Positions 12,153 to 24,936 of a DNA stretch of 64,000 nucleotides are shown one piece after another. Where the stretch lies: contig NC_087390.1 of the NCBI RefSeq assembly GCF_963675165.1, positions 5,866,250 through 5,930,249 of the forward strand, in the 5' to 3' direction. The DNA is from Halichondria panicea. Its lineage: Eukaryota > Porifera > Demospongiae > Suberitida > Halichondriidae. Under the pieces are notes generated by a model. The model was not told the origin of the DNA and made no database searches. It saw only the letters and a program-made list of their open reading frames with translations. The translations under genes and the position numbers were made by a program. Each line of letters starts with the position of its first letter. The first letter of the stretch is position 1.

Positions 12153-15100
12153 TCAGGAGAGTCCTCGTCTCTTATGGCTCTTGACAGCTGCTCCATCTTC
12201 TGATGTCCTGGGGGGGTCATCTGTAGTAGCGAGGGGATTGTCATGCATGGTGGGAGGTATATAGTACAGTGTCTACCCCCTGGGCAGATCATGGCCATGC
12301 AACAGTGGCTGCAATAAAGAGGGTCCAAACACATGCTATGGAGAGTCTGGGATCCATTAACCTGGCTGTATTATAGAGGGTGGCCTGCTTATAAGTTATA
12401 GTTATAACGTGGGCACGAGGGCTGAGTGCAATATATGCCATGCATCTCAAGGGCATAGCAACATAACACTGTCTTAGTAACACAATTAATAAATAGAACT
12501 GCACAAAATGACAGAGACAACGCTATAGACACATCTGCATTTGCAGCGTATACGATTTGCATGCATGGACCAACGAATGGCTTATAGCCTCACCTCACTA
12601 TAAAACGGCCCCATTCCACTACTGCTGCAAAACTCCACCGTCAGTACTCGACCAGCCCTCCTATATATATGTACGGTCTACCCTCACAACCAAGCCAAAG
12701 AAGCTCGCCTCTACACTGCTGTAAACAGCTCAAGCCCCCAGTAAAAAAAGCCGCTTCCATAGATGCTTATAGTATTATGGTGAAGCAGAATTAAAGGACT
12801 TATCTAAGCCATGCATCATGCACGAGGACTAGACTAGGAACACAGAATCTTCCACAAAATAAACCTTGGACAATTTTAAAACCTGCATGGTTGCACTTTG
12901 ATACTCGTATTTCTCATCATGCTATTTAATTATGTCAGTCTGACTATAAACCACACCTACCTGACTCCTCCCCCTCAGTATCGAGGTACTTGGCCTTATA
13001 CTCATTCATAGCGGCCTCGTAAGGTGGCCATCGATGCTCCTCCACATAAGAGAGGTTGTCTTGGTCCAATTGCAGGAATTGTTCATTTTCCTCAAAATCA
13101 GCATAATTGCTTGATATGAAGTGGAGGCACCAAGTGCTGAGCTGAGACGCGTTGTGCAGCTGTGAGGAGAGCAGGATTCCTGTGTGTGTGTGTGGGGGGA
13201 GTGGGCGTTGGAAATGTGTGGAGTGGGTGTTGGGTGGGTGTGTGTGTGTGGGGAGTGGGCGTTATATTTGGCTGGCAACATATTTGTATGATCGTGCTTT
13301 GATGCTTTAAACAATTATAACTGACCATCACTTAAAATTATTTGGGCACAGACTGTTACATGTAGGTAGAATGATTGAATGACCTCACCTATAATGTCGA
13401 CGTTTGCCTTTGAAATAGAATCTTTAGTAGCCCTCTCCACATGCTTGGAGATATACAGTTCACAGAGTGACATGAGCCGACTCATCACGTACCTGTTGTG
13501 AGGGAGAGGGGAGGAGTCAATAAGGCATGTGATACACAAGCTCTGAAAATAACAAGGTCTTTACTTTAATAATAATTATACTGTATAGCGGGTTATTTTC
13601 GAAGCACTAAATTTTCGTGGATTGCCCTAACTAAAATATTTTGAGGATAGTGGTTCAAATAACCACACCCCTACAGTAAACCAATTTTTCAAGGCACTAA
13701 ATTTTCGTGTTTCTGGGTCATCCTCGAAAATAACCAGCTATACAGTATTTGAGGAGTTGGATGTACAGTATACGTGCCTATAATTATACGTGCCTATAAT
13801 TATACGTGCCTATAATTATGCACCGTAGACCATTATACTCAAAACCAAACTCACGGCAACACTCCTAAACTCAACAATTTCCTTCACCTGTTGGCCAGCT
13901 CCAATATTCCCATAGAGTCCCCCTCCTCAATGGGGGCGTGGTCAGTGTACAGGTACTCTAGGAAACTCACAAACGTGTCCAATGGAATATCAGGGATGGA
14001 TATCTGAGGAGGGAGTTGATTACTTAAATTCTATTGGAATTCGAAAATAGAAATAAACGCATGGTTGCTAAGCAACTACAGTAGGGCATCTCTGTGACAC
14101 TGTGACTTGCGGGTAGAGCTAGCTTTAAGAATATAACGTACGTAGAATGGAACATGAACACAAAGTACATGCTAACAAACAGAGTCGTCTATTTGGGAGA
14201 TGCTTCTTGTGTGCTGAATTCTCTGATTCTAGGAATAATAAATTCAATTTTTCGAAAGAAGTGAGGTAATAATTAATTTTTGTGATTAGCTATCTGTCGC
14301 TATGACAACCTACCTCGTTAGCTGCACTCTCTTGGAAGGCTCCAGACAACATGGCCGACATGACCTCACATCGTGTGGTCAGTACTAGTCGATGGGCGGG
14401 GACAACCACACCCTCCACCAGGAAACACACGTCAGAGAACAATCCCTGTGTGTGTGTGTGGGTGGGTGTGTGTGTGGGTGTGTGTGTGTGTGTGGGTGTG
14501 TGGTGGTGATAAAACATACGTCTTTGCTTCTATCGAGCAATGTATTTTAAATGGATCTCCCTAAAGATGATATATCTGGACTCAAAAATCAGTTAATCAT
14601 GATAGTAAGATGCACAGGCAAGTACGAGATAACCAGCACAAAAATGGCATACCTTGTTGAGAAATAGTTGCTTAGTGACACTGGCATGTCGATCATTCAA
14701 CCACGTTATAATTTTCTGATTAAGAAACTCCTCCCCTTTACGAGCATTCTCACACATGAGCTCCAACTCGGGTAAATTCAGCAGCTGAGAAATCTTGATT
14801 GTTTCGTCGAAACCTTCGCTCTCTTTGTCTAGTTCCACCACTCCAGTGTAGAGGAACGTTAGGGCACGAGATAGCGCCAGCTCTGTCACCATGGAGGGGT
14901 CAAAGGTCATCTCTGTCACCTGTTTACCGTCCGAGTCAGGTCTATAGCAAACAAAAAATTTCATCATACACATTTTTGTAGAAAAATTTATCGTAAAACG
15001 CACTCAAAAACTAAGAATTGATAGACAAAGTGTGTACATTATTCTCTTAATTACCTGTCTTCAATGTGGAGCATTCCCTCCAGCTGCCCCAAGTTTACCG

Positions 15101-18100
15101 TCTCCATGGTAACCTTCTTTAGTCGTGCCTTGTCCCACCCATCACATAGACTATCAACCTGGAGGAGGTGGGAGAGTGGACACAAAGCCATTGCTTAATT
15201 GGAACACTGTAATATACAGAGCACTCGGTACTTTACGTCTCACAACCATATACTGGTAATGATACAGTATTTGAGCCTATAGCAGCAACTACCAGAATTA
15301 TACAGAGGAAAATAAGATTTGAACGTTATGACGAGACTTTAAGAACGGTATATAGTGGTGGCATGCAGTCGAACAGCAACTGGAATAAATGCTCAAAGTC
15401 TCCATAGCATGTGTTTGGACCTGTGTTAGCAGGCCACCCTCTAGAATACAGCCAGGTTAATGGGCCCCAAAGTCTCTCCATAGCATGTGTTTGGACCTGT
15501 GTTAGCAGGCCACCTCTTTATTACAGCCACTGTTGGTCTGCCCAAGAGTGACCATCATAGATGTGTGGTATCCACAGCATTTGCCGAGATACGCAGGAAC
15601 TAAATAGACAAACCTCACCTTAACTTCCTGAGTCACTCCGAGCAGCTGTCTAAACAAATCTGAAGCAGATGCTAGCACATAGCGATGGGCATGATACGTC
15701 TTGCCCTCCAGTCTCAAGACCATGTCCGAATGAGATGGGTTGTTTATCGTTTTTGCCCGATCAGAGGAAAACGTTGAAATTTGGACTTTTATTGCTGGTG
15801 CTTTTTTATGGTCTGGTAGTTGAGGGGGCGGGGAGGGTCTGCTGACATTTGTTGAAAATGATTGGTCGGATGATTGGGAGCGCCTGTAAGGAAAGTTACA
15901 AGGTGACAATAATGTAAACCAGATTTGACTAATGCAGTGAAACCTGTCTATAGTGGTCACCCTTGGGCAGACCAACAGTGGCTGTATTCTAGAGGGTGGC
16001 CTGCTAACACAGGTCCAAACACATGCTACGGAGACTTTGAGGCCCATTACCTAGCGATACCGTTTAGGGGGTTATTTTCGAGGCACTCAATTTTTGCGAA
16101 TTGGTCAAACTAAACATTCTGCGGATTTCATTTTCGAGGATAGAGGTTCAAACGACCACACCCCTAGGCGGCAGTAGAAAGGTCATTCAATACCGGACGT
16201 AAACGAGCCACTAAACTTCTGAGGTTCGAGGTCAATCCGCAAAAATAAATATAGTGCCTTGAAAACAACCCGCTATACGGCATTATATAGAATGCTTAGG
16301 ATGACCATAAGGACAATACTCCTACTATTTCACTCACTGTTTTCTGCCTGCCCTTGTTAGCCCTGCCCTCACACAAAAGTCCATTGCCTCATTCACACCA
16401 GCTCCTGTTAGGGCACTTGTCTCATAGTAACCCACCGCTCCTGAGGGGAAGAGGGGGGAGGTCATACGGTTATCAGATACAAATAAATGTCACTTTCATA
16501 CGTAACATTGGATTAAAACGTGCGTTCTTCTAGAAACTTTACACACATTAAATAAAGCATCTTTGAACGGCCATAACTTTGTTCTGTTGGTGATATGATT
16601 TTTTGAAAAAGTTCAGCCAGGTTAATGGGCCCAAGTCTCCATAGCATGTGTTTGGACCTGTGTTAGCAGGCCACCCTCTATAATACAGCCAGGTTAATGG
16701 GCCCAAGTCTCCATAGCATGTGTTTGGACCTGTGTTAGCAGGCCACCCTCTATAATACAGCCAGGTTAATGGGCCCAAGTCTCCATAGCATGTGTTTGGA
16801 CCTGTGTTAGCAGGTCACCCTCTATAATACAGCCAGGTTAATGGGCCCAAGTCTCCATAGCATGTGTTTGGACCTGTGTTAGCAGGTCACCCTCTATAAT
16901 ACAGCCAGGTTAATGGGCCCAAGTCTCCATAGCATGTGTTTGGACCTGTGTTAGCAGGCCACCCTCTATAATACAGCCAGGTTAATGTCCCAAAGTCTCC
17001 ATAGCATGTGTTTGGACCTGTGTTAGCAGGCCACCCTCTATAATACAGCCAGGTTAATGGGCCCAAGTCTCCATAGCATGTGTTTGGACCTGTGTTAGCA
17101 GGTCACCCTCTATAATACAGCCAGGTTAATGGGCCCAAGTCTCCATAGCATGTGTTTGGACCTGTGTTAGCAGGCCACCCTCTATAATACAGCCAGGTTA
17201 ATGAGTCCCAAAGTCTCCATAGCATGTGTTTGGACCTGTGTTAGCAGGCCACCCTCTATAATACAGCCAGGTTAATGGGCCTCAAAGTTTCCATAGCATG
17301 TGTTTGGACCTGTGTTAGCAGGTCACCCTCTATAATACAGCCAGGTTAATGGGCCCAAGTCTCCATAGCATGTGTTTGGACCTGTGTTAGCAGGCCACCC
17401 TCTATAATACAGCCAGGTTAATGGGCCCAAGTCTCCATAGCATGTGTTTGGACCTGTGTTAGCAGGTCACCCTCTATAATACAGCCAGGTTAATGGGCCC
17501 AAGTCTCCATAGCATGTGTTTGGACCTGTGTTAGCAGGCCACCCTCTATAATACAGCCAGGTTAATGGGCCCAAGTCTCCATAGCATGTGTTTGGACCTG
17601 TGTTAGCAGGCCACCCTCTATAATACAGCCAGGTTAATGAGTCCCAAAGTCTCCATAGCATGTGTTTGGACCTGTGTTAGCAGGCCACCCTCTATAATAC
17701 AGCCAGGTTAATGGGCCTCAAAGTTTCCATAGCATGTGTTTGGACCTGTGTTAGCAGGTCACCCTCTATAATACAGCCAGGTTAATGGGCCCAAGTCTCC
17801 ATAGCATGTGTTTGGACCTGTGTTAGCAGGCCACCCTCTATAATACAGCCAGGTTAATGGGCCCAAGTCTCCATAGCATGTGTTTGGACCTGTGTTAGCA
17901 GGTCACCCTCTATAATACAGCCAGGTTAATGGGCCCAAGTCTCCATAGCATGTGTTTGGACCTGTGTTAGCAGGCCACCCTCTATAATACAGCCAGGTTA
18001 ATGGGCCCAAGTCTCCATAGCATGTGTTTGGACCTGTGTTAGCAGGTCACCCTCTATAATACAGCCAGGTTAATGGGCCCAAGTCTCCATAGCATGTGTT

Positions 18101-18943
18101 TGGACCTGTGTTAGCAGACCACCCTCTATAATACAGCCAGATTAATGGGCCCAAGTCTCCATAGCATGTGTTTGGACCTGTGTTAGCAGGCCACCCTCTA
18201 TAATACAGCCAGGTTAATGGGCCCAAGTCTCCATAGCATGTGTTTGGACCTGTGTTAGCAGGCCACCCTCTACAATACAGCCACTGTTGGTCTGCCCAAG
18301 GGTGACCACTATAGACAGGGTTTCACTCTAGCAGAAATACGGAAGAATTCCTCACCAAGATCTTTTGCCAGTTGCAGAGCATCTTCGCGGGGGACCTCAG
18401 TGTAGTCACCATTGACCTCTTGACCTCTGAGGTCACACTTGAGCCCCAGTAGCAGCACAGGTGTGTTCGGACAAAAGTGACGAACTTCAGGTATCCACTT
18501 CTCTTTGATGTTTGCAAATGAAATTGGATATTTTATGGAAAATGCAACAAGTAAAATGTCCGTCTGGGGATAGGAAAGTGGGCGGAGCCTATCATAGTCT
18601 TCTCCACCAGCTGTAGAGAATTAGCGTATGTAATAAACCAGCAGATGTGTTTCAAGTGTCGAGAGAGAAAAATTTACACATCCATAACTTCACAGTATTT
18701 GCTCAAACAGAATCAATATCATAATATATAATTACAAGTGCAAACGACAATCAGGTACGTACCTGTATCAAATGGCACCACTGTGACTGGTTTTCCGTCG
18801 ACCATAATTAGAGAATAATAGCTTTCAAACAAAGTGGGGATGTATTCACTGGGGAATGAATTGGTCCTCCATTGTATAAGAAAACATGTTTTACCCACTG
18901 CACCATCTCCAACTATGACCACCTTCAGTTGCATGTGTGACAT
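12153..18943 (-). CDS. RhoBTB-like protein, copy C (type 1, near-identical to B)
   Basis: Exons (minus): 18763-18943, 18356-18610, 16338-16440, 15619-15883, 15055-15158, 14653-14941, 14314-14445, 13888-14003, 13389-13492, 12961-13179 and 12153-12220. The model is 611 residues. Its coordinates track copy B at a constant offset of 7094-7098 bases, including the 23-unit minisatellite, and I saw only scattered substitutions and a few extra TG repeats. Coding exons look the same as B wherever I compared them, including [11 protein letters not shown] in switch II and LKCD. This is either a very young duplication or a duplicated stretch of assembly. Confidence 0.85.
16614..18282. repeat. 72-bp minisatellite, intron 2 of copy C (about 23 units)
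   Basis: Same unit number and same order of variant units as copy B. This supports a single recent duplication of the whole 7.1-kb segment, or assembly redundancy, over independent expansion. Confidence 0.95.
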
Positions 18944-19101
18944 CTTCGAGAAAAAGAGATCGATCAGAACAGCGAAGTCATGAAAGTGTAAATACGGTAA
19001 AGGTCGACTGGTAAAGGGGTCTCTACAATCATGTAATGTACAAGGTACAAGATCAGAACACCAATGTACCAGGAAATCATTTTATGTTTGTGGTTGAGAT
19101 A

Positions 19102-19109
19102 TGACGTCA
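19102..19109. promoter_or_regulatory. CRE palindrome upstream of copy C
   Basis: TGACGTCA about 160 bases upstream of the start codon at 18943. Confidence 0.5.
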
Positions 19110-19250
19110 CTACATTCCAAGCCTATGATAATTAATTAATATTCAGTGAAAATATTCAGTGAAAAGTGATGGAATAAAAATCAATGGCACAAAAGTGCAT
19201 GCTAACACGAACAGAGTAACAGTTTCCGTCTAGTTGATCTACTTGAACAG

Positions 19251-22200
19251 TCAGGAGAGTCCTCGTCTCTTATGGCTCTTGACAGCTGCTCCATCTTCTG
19301 ATGTCCTGGGGGGGTCATCTGTAGTAGCGAGGGGATTGTCATGCATGGTGGGAGGTATATAGTACAGTGTCTACCCCCTGGGCAGATCATGGCCATGCAA
19401 CAGTGGCTGCAATAAAGAGGGTCCAAACACATGCTATGGAGAGTCTGGGATCCATTAACCTGGCTGTATTATAGAGGGTGGCCTGCTTATAAGTTATAGT
19501 TATAACATGGGCACGAGGGCTGAGTGCAATAATATATGCCATGCATCTCAAGGGCATAGCAACATAACACTGTCTTAGTAACACAATTAATAAATAGAAC
19601 TGCACAAAATGACAGAGACAACGCTATAGACACATCTGCATCTGCAGCGTATACGATTTGCATGCATGGACCAACGAATGGCTTATAGCCTCACCTCACT
19701 ATAAAACGGCCCCATTCCACTACTGCTGCAAAACTCCACCGTCAGTACTCGACCAGCCCTCCTATATATATGTACGATCTACCCTCACAACCAAGCCAAA
19801 GAAGCTCGCCTCTACACTGCTGTAAACAGCTCAAGCCCCCAGTAAAAAAAGCCGCTTCCATAGATGCTTATAGTATTATGGTGAAGCAGAATTAAAGGAC
19901 TTATCTAAGCCATGCATCATGCACGAGGACTAGACTAGGAACACAGAATCTTCCACAAAATAAACCTCTATAAATCACACCTACCTGACTCCTCCCCCTC
20001 AGTATTGAGGTACTTGGCCTTATACTCGTTCATAGCGGCCTCGTAAGGTGGCCATCGATGCTCCTCCACATAAGAGAGGTTGTCTTGGTCCAATTGCAGG
20101 AATTGTTCATTTTCCTCAAAATCAGCGTAATTGCTTGAAATGAAGTGGAGGCACCAAGTGCTGAGCTGAGACGCGTTGTGCAGCTGTGAGGAGAGCAGGA
20201 GTCCTGTGTGTGTGTGGGGGGAGTGGGCGTTGGGTATGTGTGGAGTGGGTGTTGGGTGTGTGTGTGTGTGTGGGGAGTGGGTGTTATATTTAGCTGGCAA
20301 CATATTTCGTACGATCGTGCTTTGATGTTTGATGCTTTAAACAATTATAACTGACCATCACTTAAAATTATCTGAGCACAGACTGTTACATGTAGGTAGA
20401 ATGATTGAATGACCTCACCTATAATGTCGACGTTTGCCTTTGAAATAGAATCTTTTATGGCCCTCTCCACATGCTTGGAGATGTGCCATTCACAGAGTGA
20501 CATGAGCCGACTCATCACGTACCTGTTGTGAGGGAGAGGGAAGGAGTCAATAAGGCATGTGATACACAAGCTCTGAAAATAACAAGGTCTTTACTTTAAT
20601 TTAAACTGTAGAGCGGGTTATTTTCGAGGCACTAAATTTTCGCGGATTGCCCTAACTAAAATATTTTGAGGATAGCGATTCAAATGACCACACCCCTACA
20701 GTAGAGAGGTTCAAATGACCACACCCCTACAGTAGAGAGGTTCAAATGACCACACCCCTACAGTAAACCAATTTTTCGAGGCACTAAATTTTCGTGTTTC
20801 TGGGTCATCCTCGAAAATCTCGAAAATAACCAGCTATACGATATTTGAGGGGTTGGATGTACAGTATACGTGCCTATAATTATACGTGCCTATAATTATA
20901 CGTGCCTATAATTATGCACCGTAGACCATTATACTCAAAACCAAACTCACGGCAACACTCCTAAACTCAACAATTTCCTTCACCTGTTGGCCAGCTCCAA
21001 TATTCCCATAGAGTCCCCCTCCTCAATGGGGGCGTGGTCAGTGTACAGGTACTCTAGGAAACTCACAAACGTGTCCAATGGAATATCAGGGATGGATATC
21101 TGAGGAGGGAGTTGATTACTTAAATTCTATTGGAATTCGAAAATAGAAATAAACGCATGGTTGCTAAGCAACTACAGTAGGGCATCTCTGTGACTCTGTG
21201 ACTTGCGGGTAGAGCTAGCTTTAAGAATATAACGTATGTAGAATGGAACACGAACACAAAGTGCATGCTAACAAACAGAGTCGTCTATTTGGGAGATGCT
21301 TCTTGTGTGCTGAATTCTCTGATTCTAGGAATAATAAATTCAATTTTTCGAAAGAAGTGAGGTAATAATTAATTTTTGTGATTAGCTATCTGTCGCTATG
21401 ACAACCTACCTCGTTAGCTGCGCTCTCTTGGAAGGCTCCAGACAACATGGCCGACATGACCTCACATCGTGTGGTCAGTACTAGTCGATGGGCGGGGACA
21501 ACCACACCCTCCACCAGGAAACACACGTCAGAGAACAATCCCTGTGTGGGTGTGTGTGTGGGTGTGTGTGTGGGTGTGTGTGTGTGTGTGGGTGGGTGTG
21601 GTGGTGATAAAACATACGTCTTTGCTTCTATCGAGCAATGTATTTTAAATGGATCTCCCTAAAAGCTACAAAAGATGATATATCTGGACTCAAAAATCAG
21701 TTAATCATGATAATAAGATGCACAGGCAAGTACGAGATAACCAGCAAAAAAATGGCATACCTTGTTGAGAAATAGTTGCTTAGTGACACTGACATTTCGA
21801 TCATTTAACCACGTTATAATTTTCTGATTCAGAAACTCCTCCCCTTTACGAGCATTCTCACACATGAGCTCCAACTCGGGCAAATTCAGCAGCTGGGCTA
21901 TCTTGATTGTTTCGCTGAAACCTTCGCTCTCTTTGTCTAGTTCCACCACTCCAGTGTAGAGGAACGCAAGGGCACGAGATAGCGCCAGCTCCGTCACCAC
22001 AGAGGGGTCAAAGGTCATCTCTGTCACCTGCTTACCGTCCGAGTCAGGTCTATAGCAAACAAAAATCACAAATAATAAACAGACCGTTTTTAAAAAAAAA
22101 TTTGTCATTACAACAAAATAAATGTTATTTATACAAAGTGTGGTGTACAATTACAGTGGAACCTCTGTTAACAACCACCTCCGAATAAAGGCCAGCTGTT

Positions 22201-24644
22201 ATATAACGGCCATCAGGCACTCAGGTACCAAATGAACAGTTTGTGTACAAAACAACCTCTCAACAAAGGCACCCTCTGTATAGTGGCCAAAACATTATTC
22301 CCCAAAGGTGTCCGTTATAGAGGGTTCCACTGTACCTTTCATCAATGTGGAGCATTCCCTCCAGCTGCCCCGAGTTGACTGTCTCCACAGTAACCTTCTT
22401 TAGTCGTGCCTTGTCCCACCCATCACACAGACTATCAACCTGGAGGAGGTGGGAGAGTGGACATTAAAGGAATCACTTAATTGGAACACTGTAATATACA
22501 GAGCACTCGGTACTTCACGTCTCACAACCATACTGGTAATGATACAGTATTTGAGCCTATAGCAGCAACTACCAGAAGAAAATAAGATTTGAACGTTATG
22601 ACGAGGCTTTAAGAACGGTATATATAGTGGTGGCATGCAGTTGAACAGCAACTGGAATAAATGTGAGAAATATTTTCCAGCTAGTTAAAATAGGCCTCAA
22701 AGTCTCCTAAGCATGTGTTTGGACCTGTGTTAGCAGACAGCCTCTTTATTAGAGCCACTGTTGGTCTGCCCAAGAGTGACCATCATAGATGTGTGGTATC
22801 CACAGCATTTGTCGAGATACGTAGGAACTAATAGAAAACCTCACCTTAACTTCCTGAGTCACTCTGAGCAGCAGTCTAAACAGATCTGAAGCAGATGCCA
22901 ACACATAGCGATGGGGATGATACGTCTTGCCCTCCAGTCTCAAGACCACGTCCGAATGAGATGGGTTGTTTATCGTTTTTGCCCGATCGGAGGAAAACGT
23001 TGAACTTTGGACTTTTATTGCGGGCGCTTTTTTATGGTCTGGTAGTTGAGGGGGCGGGGAAGGTCCGCTGACATTTGTTGAAAATGATTGGTCGGATGAT
23101 TGGGAGCGCCTGTAAGGAAAGTTACAAGGTGACAATAATGTAAACCAGATTTGACTAATGCAGTGAAACCTGTCTATATAGTGGTCACCAACAGTGGCTG
23201 TACTAATAATTATACAGGGTGGCCTGCTAAGTAACACAGGTCTAAACACATGCTACAAAAACTTTGAGGCCCATTACCTAGCGATATCGTTTAAGGGGTT
23301 ATTTTCGAGGCACTAAATTTTTGCGGATAATTATTTTGCGGATCTCATTTTCGAGGATAGAGGTTCAAATGACCACACCCCTAGGCAGCAGTAGAAAGGT
23401 CTTCCAATACCGGAAGTAAACGAGCCACTAAACTTTTTAAGTTCGAGGTCAATCCGCAAAAATATAGTGCCTTGCCGCTATACGGCATTATATAAAATGC
23501 TTAGGATGACCATAAGGACAATACTCCTACTATTTCACTTACCGTTTTCTGCCTGCCTCTTGTTTTTCCCTTGCTAGCCCTGCCCTCATACCAGCGTCCA
23601 TTGCCTCCATCACACCAGCTCCTGTTAGGGCACTTGTCTCATAGTAACCCACCGCTCCTGAGGGGGGAGGTCATACGGTTATCAGATACCCATAAATGTT
23701 CCTTTCGTACGTAACATTGGATTAAAATGTGCGTGCTTCTAGAAATTTTTACACATGTTAAATGAAGCATCTTTGAACGGCCATAACTTTAGTTTCGTTG
23801 GTGATATGATTTTTTGAAAAAGCTCAGCCAGGTTAATGGGCCCAAGTCTCCATAGCATGTGTTTGGACCTGTGTTAGCAGGCCACCCTCTATAATACAGC
23901 CAGGTTAATAGGCCCCAAAGTCTCTATAGCATGTGTGTTTGGACCTATGTTAGCAGACCACCCTCTATAATACAGCCACTGTTGGTATGCCCCAGGGCGA
24001 CCACTAGAGACAGGTTTTCACTCTGCAGAAATACGGCATAAATTCCTCACCAAGATCTTTTGCCAGTTGCAGAGCATCTTCGCGGGGGACCTCAGTGTAG
24101 TCACCATTGACCTCTTGACCTCTGAGGTCACACTGGAGCCCCAATAGCAGCACAGGTATGTTTGGACAAAAGTGACGAACTTCAGGTATCCACCTCTCTT
24201 TGATGTTTGCAAATGAGGTTGGATATTTGATGGAAAATGCAACAAGGAAAATGTTCGTATCAGGATAGGAAATTGGGCGGAGCCTATCGTGGTCTTCTCC
24301 ACCAACTGTAGAGAATTAGCATATGTGATTAAACCAGCAGATGTGTTTCAAGGGTCGAGAGAAAAGATGTTTACATAAATCCATAACTTCACATTATTTG
24401 CTCAAAAAGAATCAATATCATGTTTTATATATTACAAGTGCAAACGACATCATACAGGTAGGTACGTACCTGTATCCCATGGCAACACTATGACTGGTTT
24501 TCCATCGACCATAATTTCGGCGGCATAGCTGTCAAACACAGTGGGGACGTAATCACTGGGGAATGAATTGGTGGTCCATCGAATGTAAAAACATGTTTTA
24601 CCCACTGCACCATCTCCAACCATGACCACCTTCACGTTTTGCAT
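19251..24644 (-). CDS. RhoBTB-like protein, copy D (type 2)
   Basis: Exons (minus): 24470-24644, 24051-24305, 23543-23657, 22845-23109, 22336-22439, 21761-22049, 21410-21541, 20984-21099, 20419-20522, 19985-20203 and 19251-19318. The model is 613 residues. Type 2 start [10 protein letters not shown] is two residues shorter than type 1. The effector loop YVPTVFDSY is closer to canonical Rac than in type 1. Switch II is [11 protein letters not shown], again without the catalytic glutamine. The guanine-binding motif is LQCD, so the usual lysine is glutamine. Exon 3 carries 12 extra bases compared with type 1. Exon 6 has alanine in IKIAQLLN where the others have serine. A MITE lies exactly at the exon 5 donor. 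The 3' part (about 19200-20840) matches copy F more closely than G or H, so the gene is mosaic. Confidence 0.85.
22152..22334. mobile_element. TA-flanked MITE at the exon 5 donor of copy D
   Basis: A 179-base element with terminal inverted repeats CAGTGGAACCTCT and AGAGGGTTCCACTG, flanked by TA on both sides as for Tc1/mariner or pogo-like insertions. On the gene strand the exon 5 donor reads GAAAG then GTACAGTGG, so the GT is the G before the element plus the T of the duplicated TA. The empty site in type 1 copies is GTAATT. Confidence 0.85.
23825..23978. repeat. 72-bp minisatellite, intron 2 of copy D (2 units)
   Basis: Two diverged units; the second has an extra GT and ACCTATGTTAGCAGACC. 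Type 2 copies have not undergone the large expansion seen in A, B, C and E. Confidence 0.9.
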
Positions 24645-24785
24645 CTTCGAGAAAAAGATCTCAGTTGATCAATGTGTAAATACGGTAAAGGCAAACTGGT
24701 AAAGGGTCTCTACATGTACACATTGTAACTTGTACCTTGTACCCAGGAAGTCTGAAGGGCGTTTCTAATGTTTGCGGTTGAGAGA

Positions 24786-24793
24786 TGACGTCA
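24786..24793. promoter_or_regulatory. CRE palindrome upstream of copy D
   Basis: TGACGTCA about 142 bases upstream of the start codon at 24644. The palindrome is kept although the surrounding type 2 promoter differs from type 1 at many bases. Confidence 0.5.
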
Positions 24794-24936
24794 TTACATT
24801 CCAATCTTATGAATATCATTATTTTAATACCACACTACTATAGAAGTGATAATTCAGTGAAAAGTGATGGAATAAAAATCACACAAAAGTGCAACAGTTT
24901 GATCCACTTGTCATTAATGAACAGTCAGGAGAGTCC

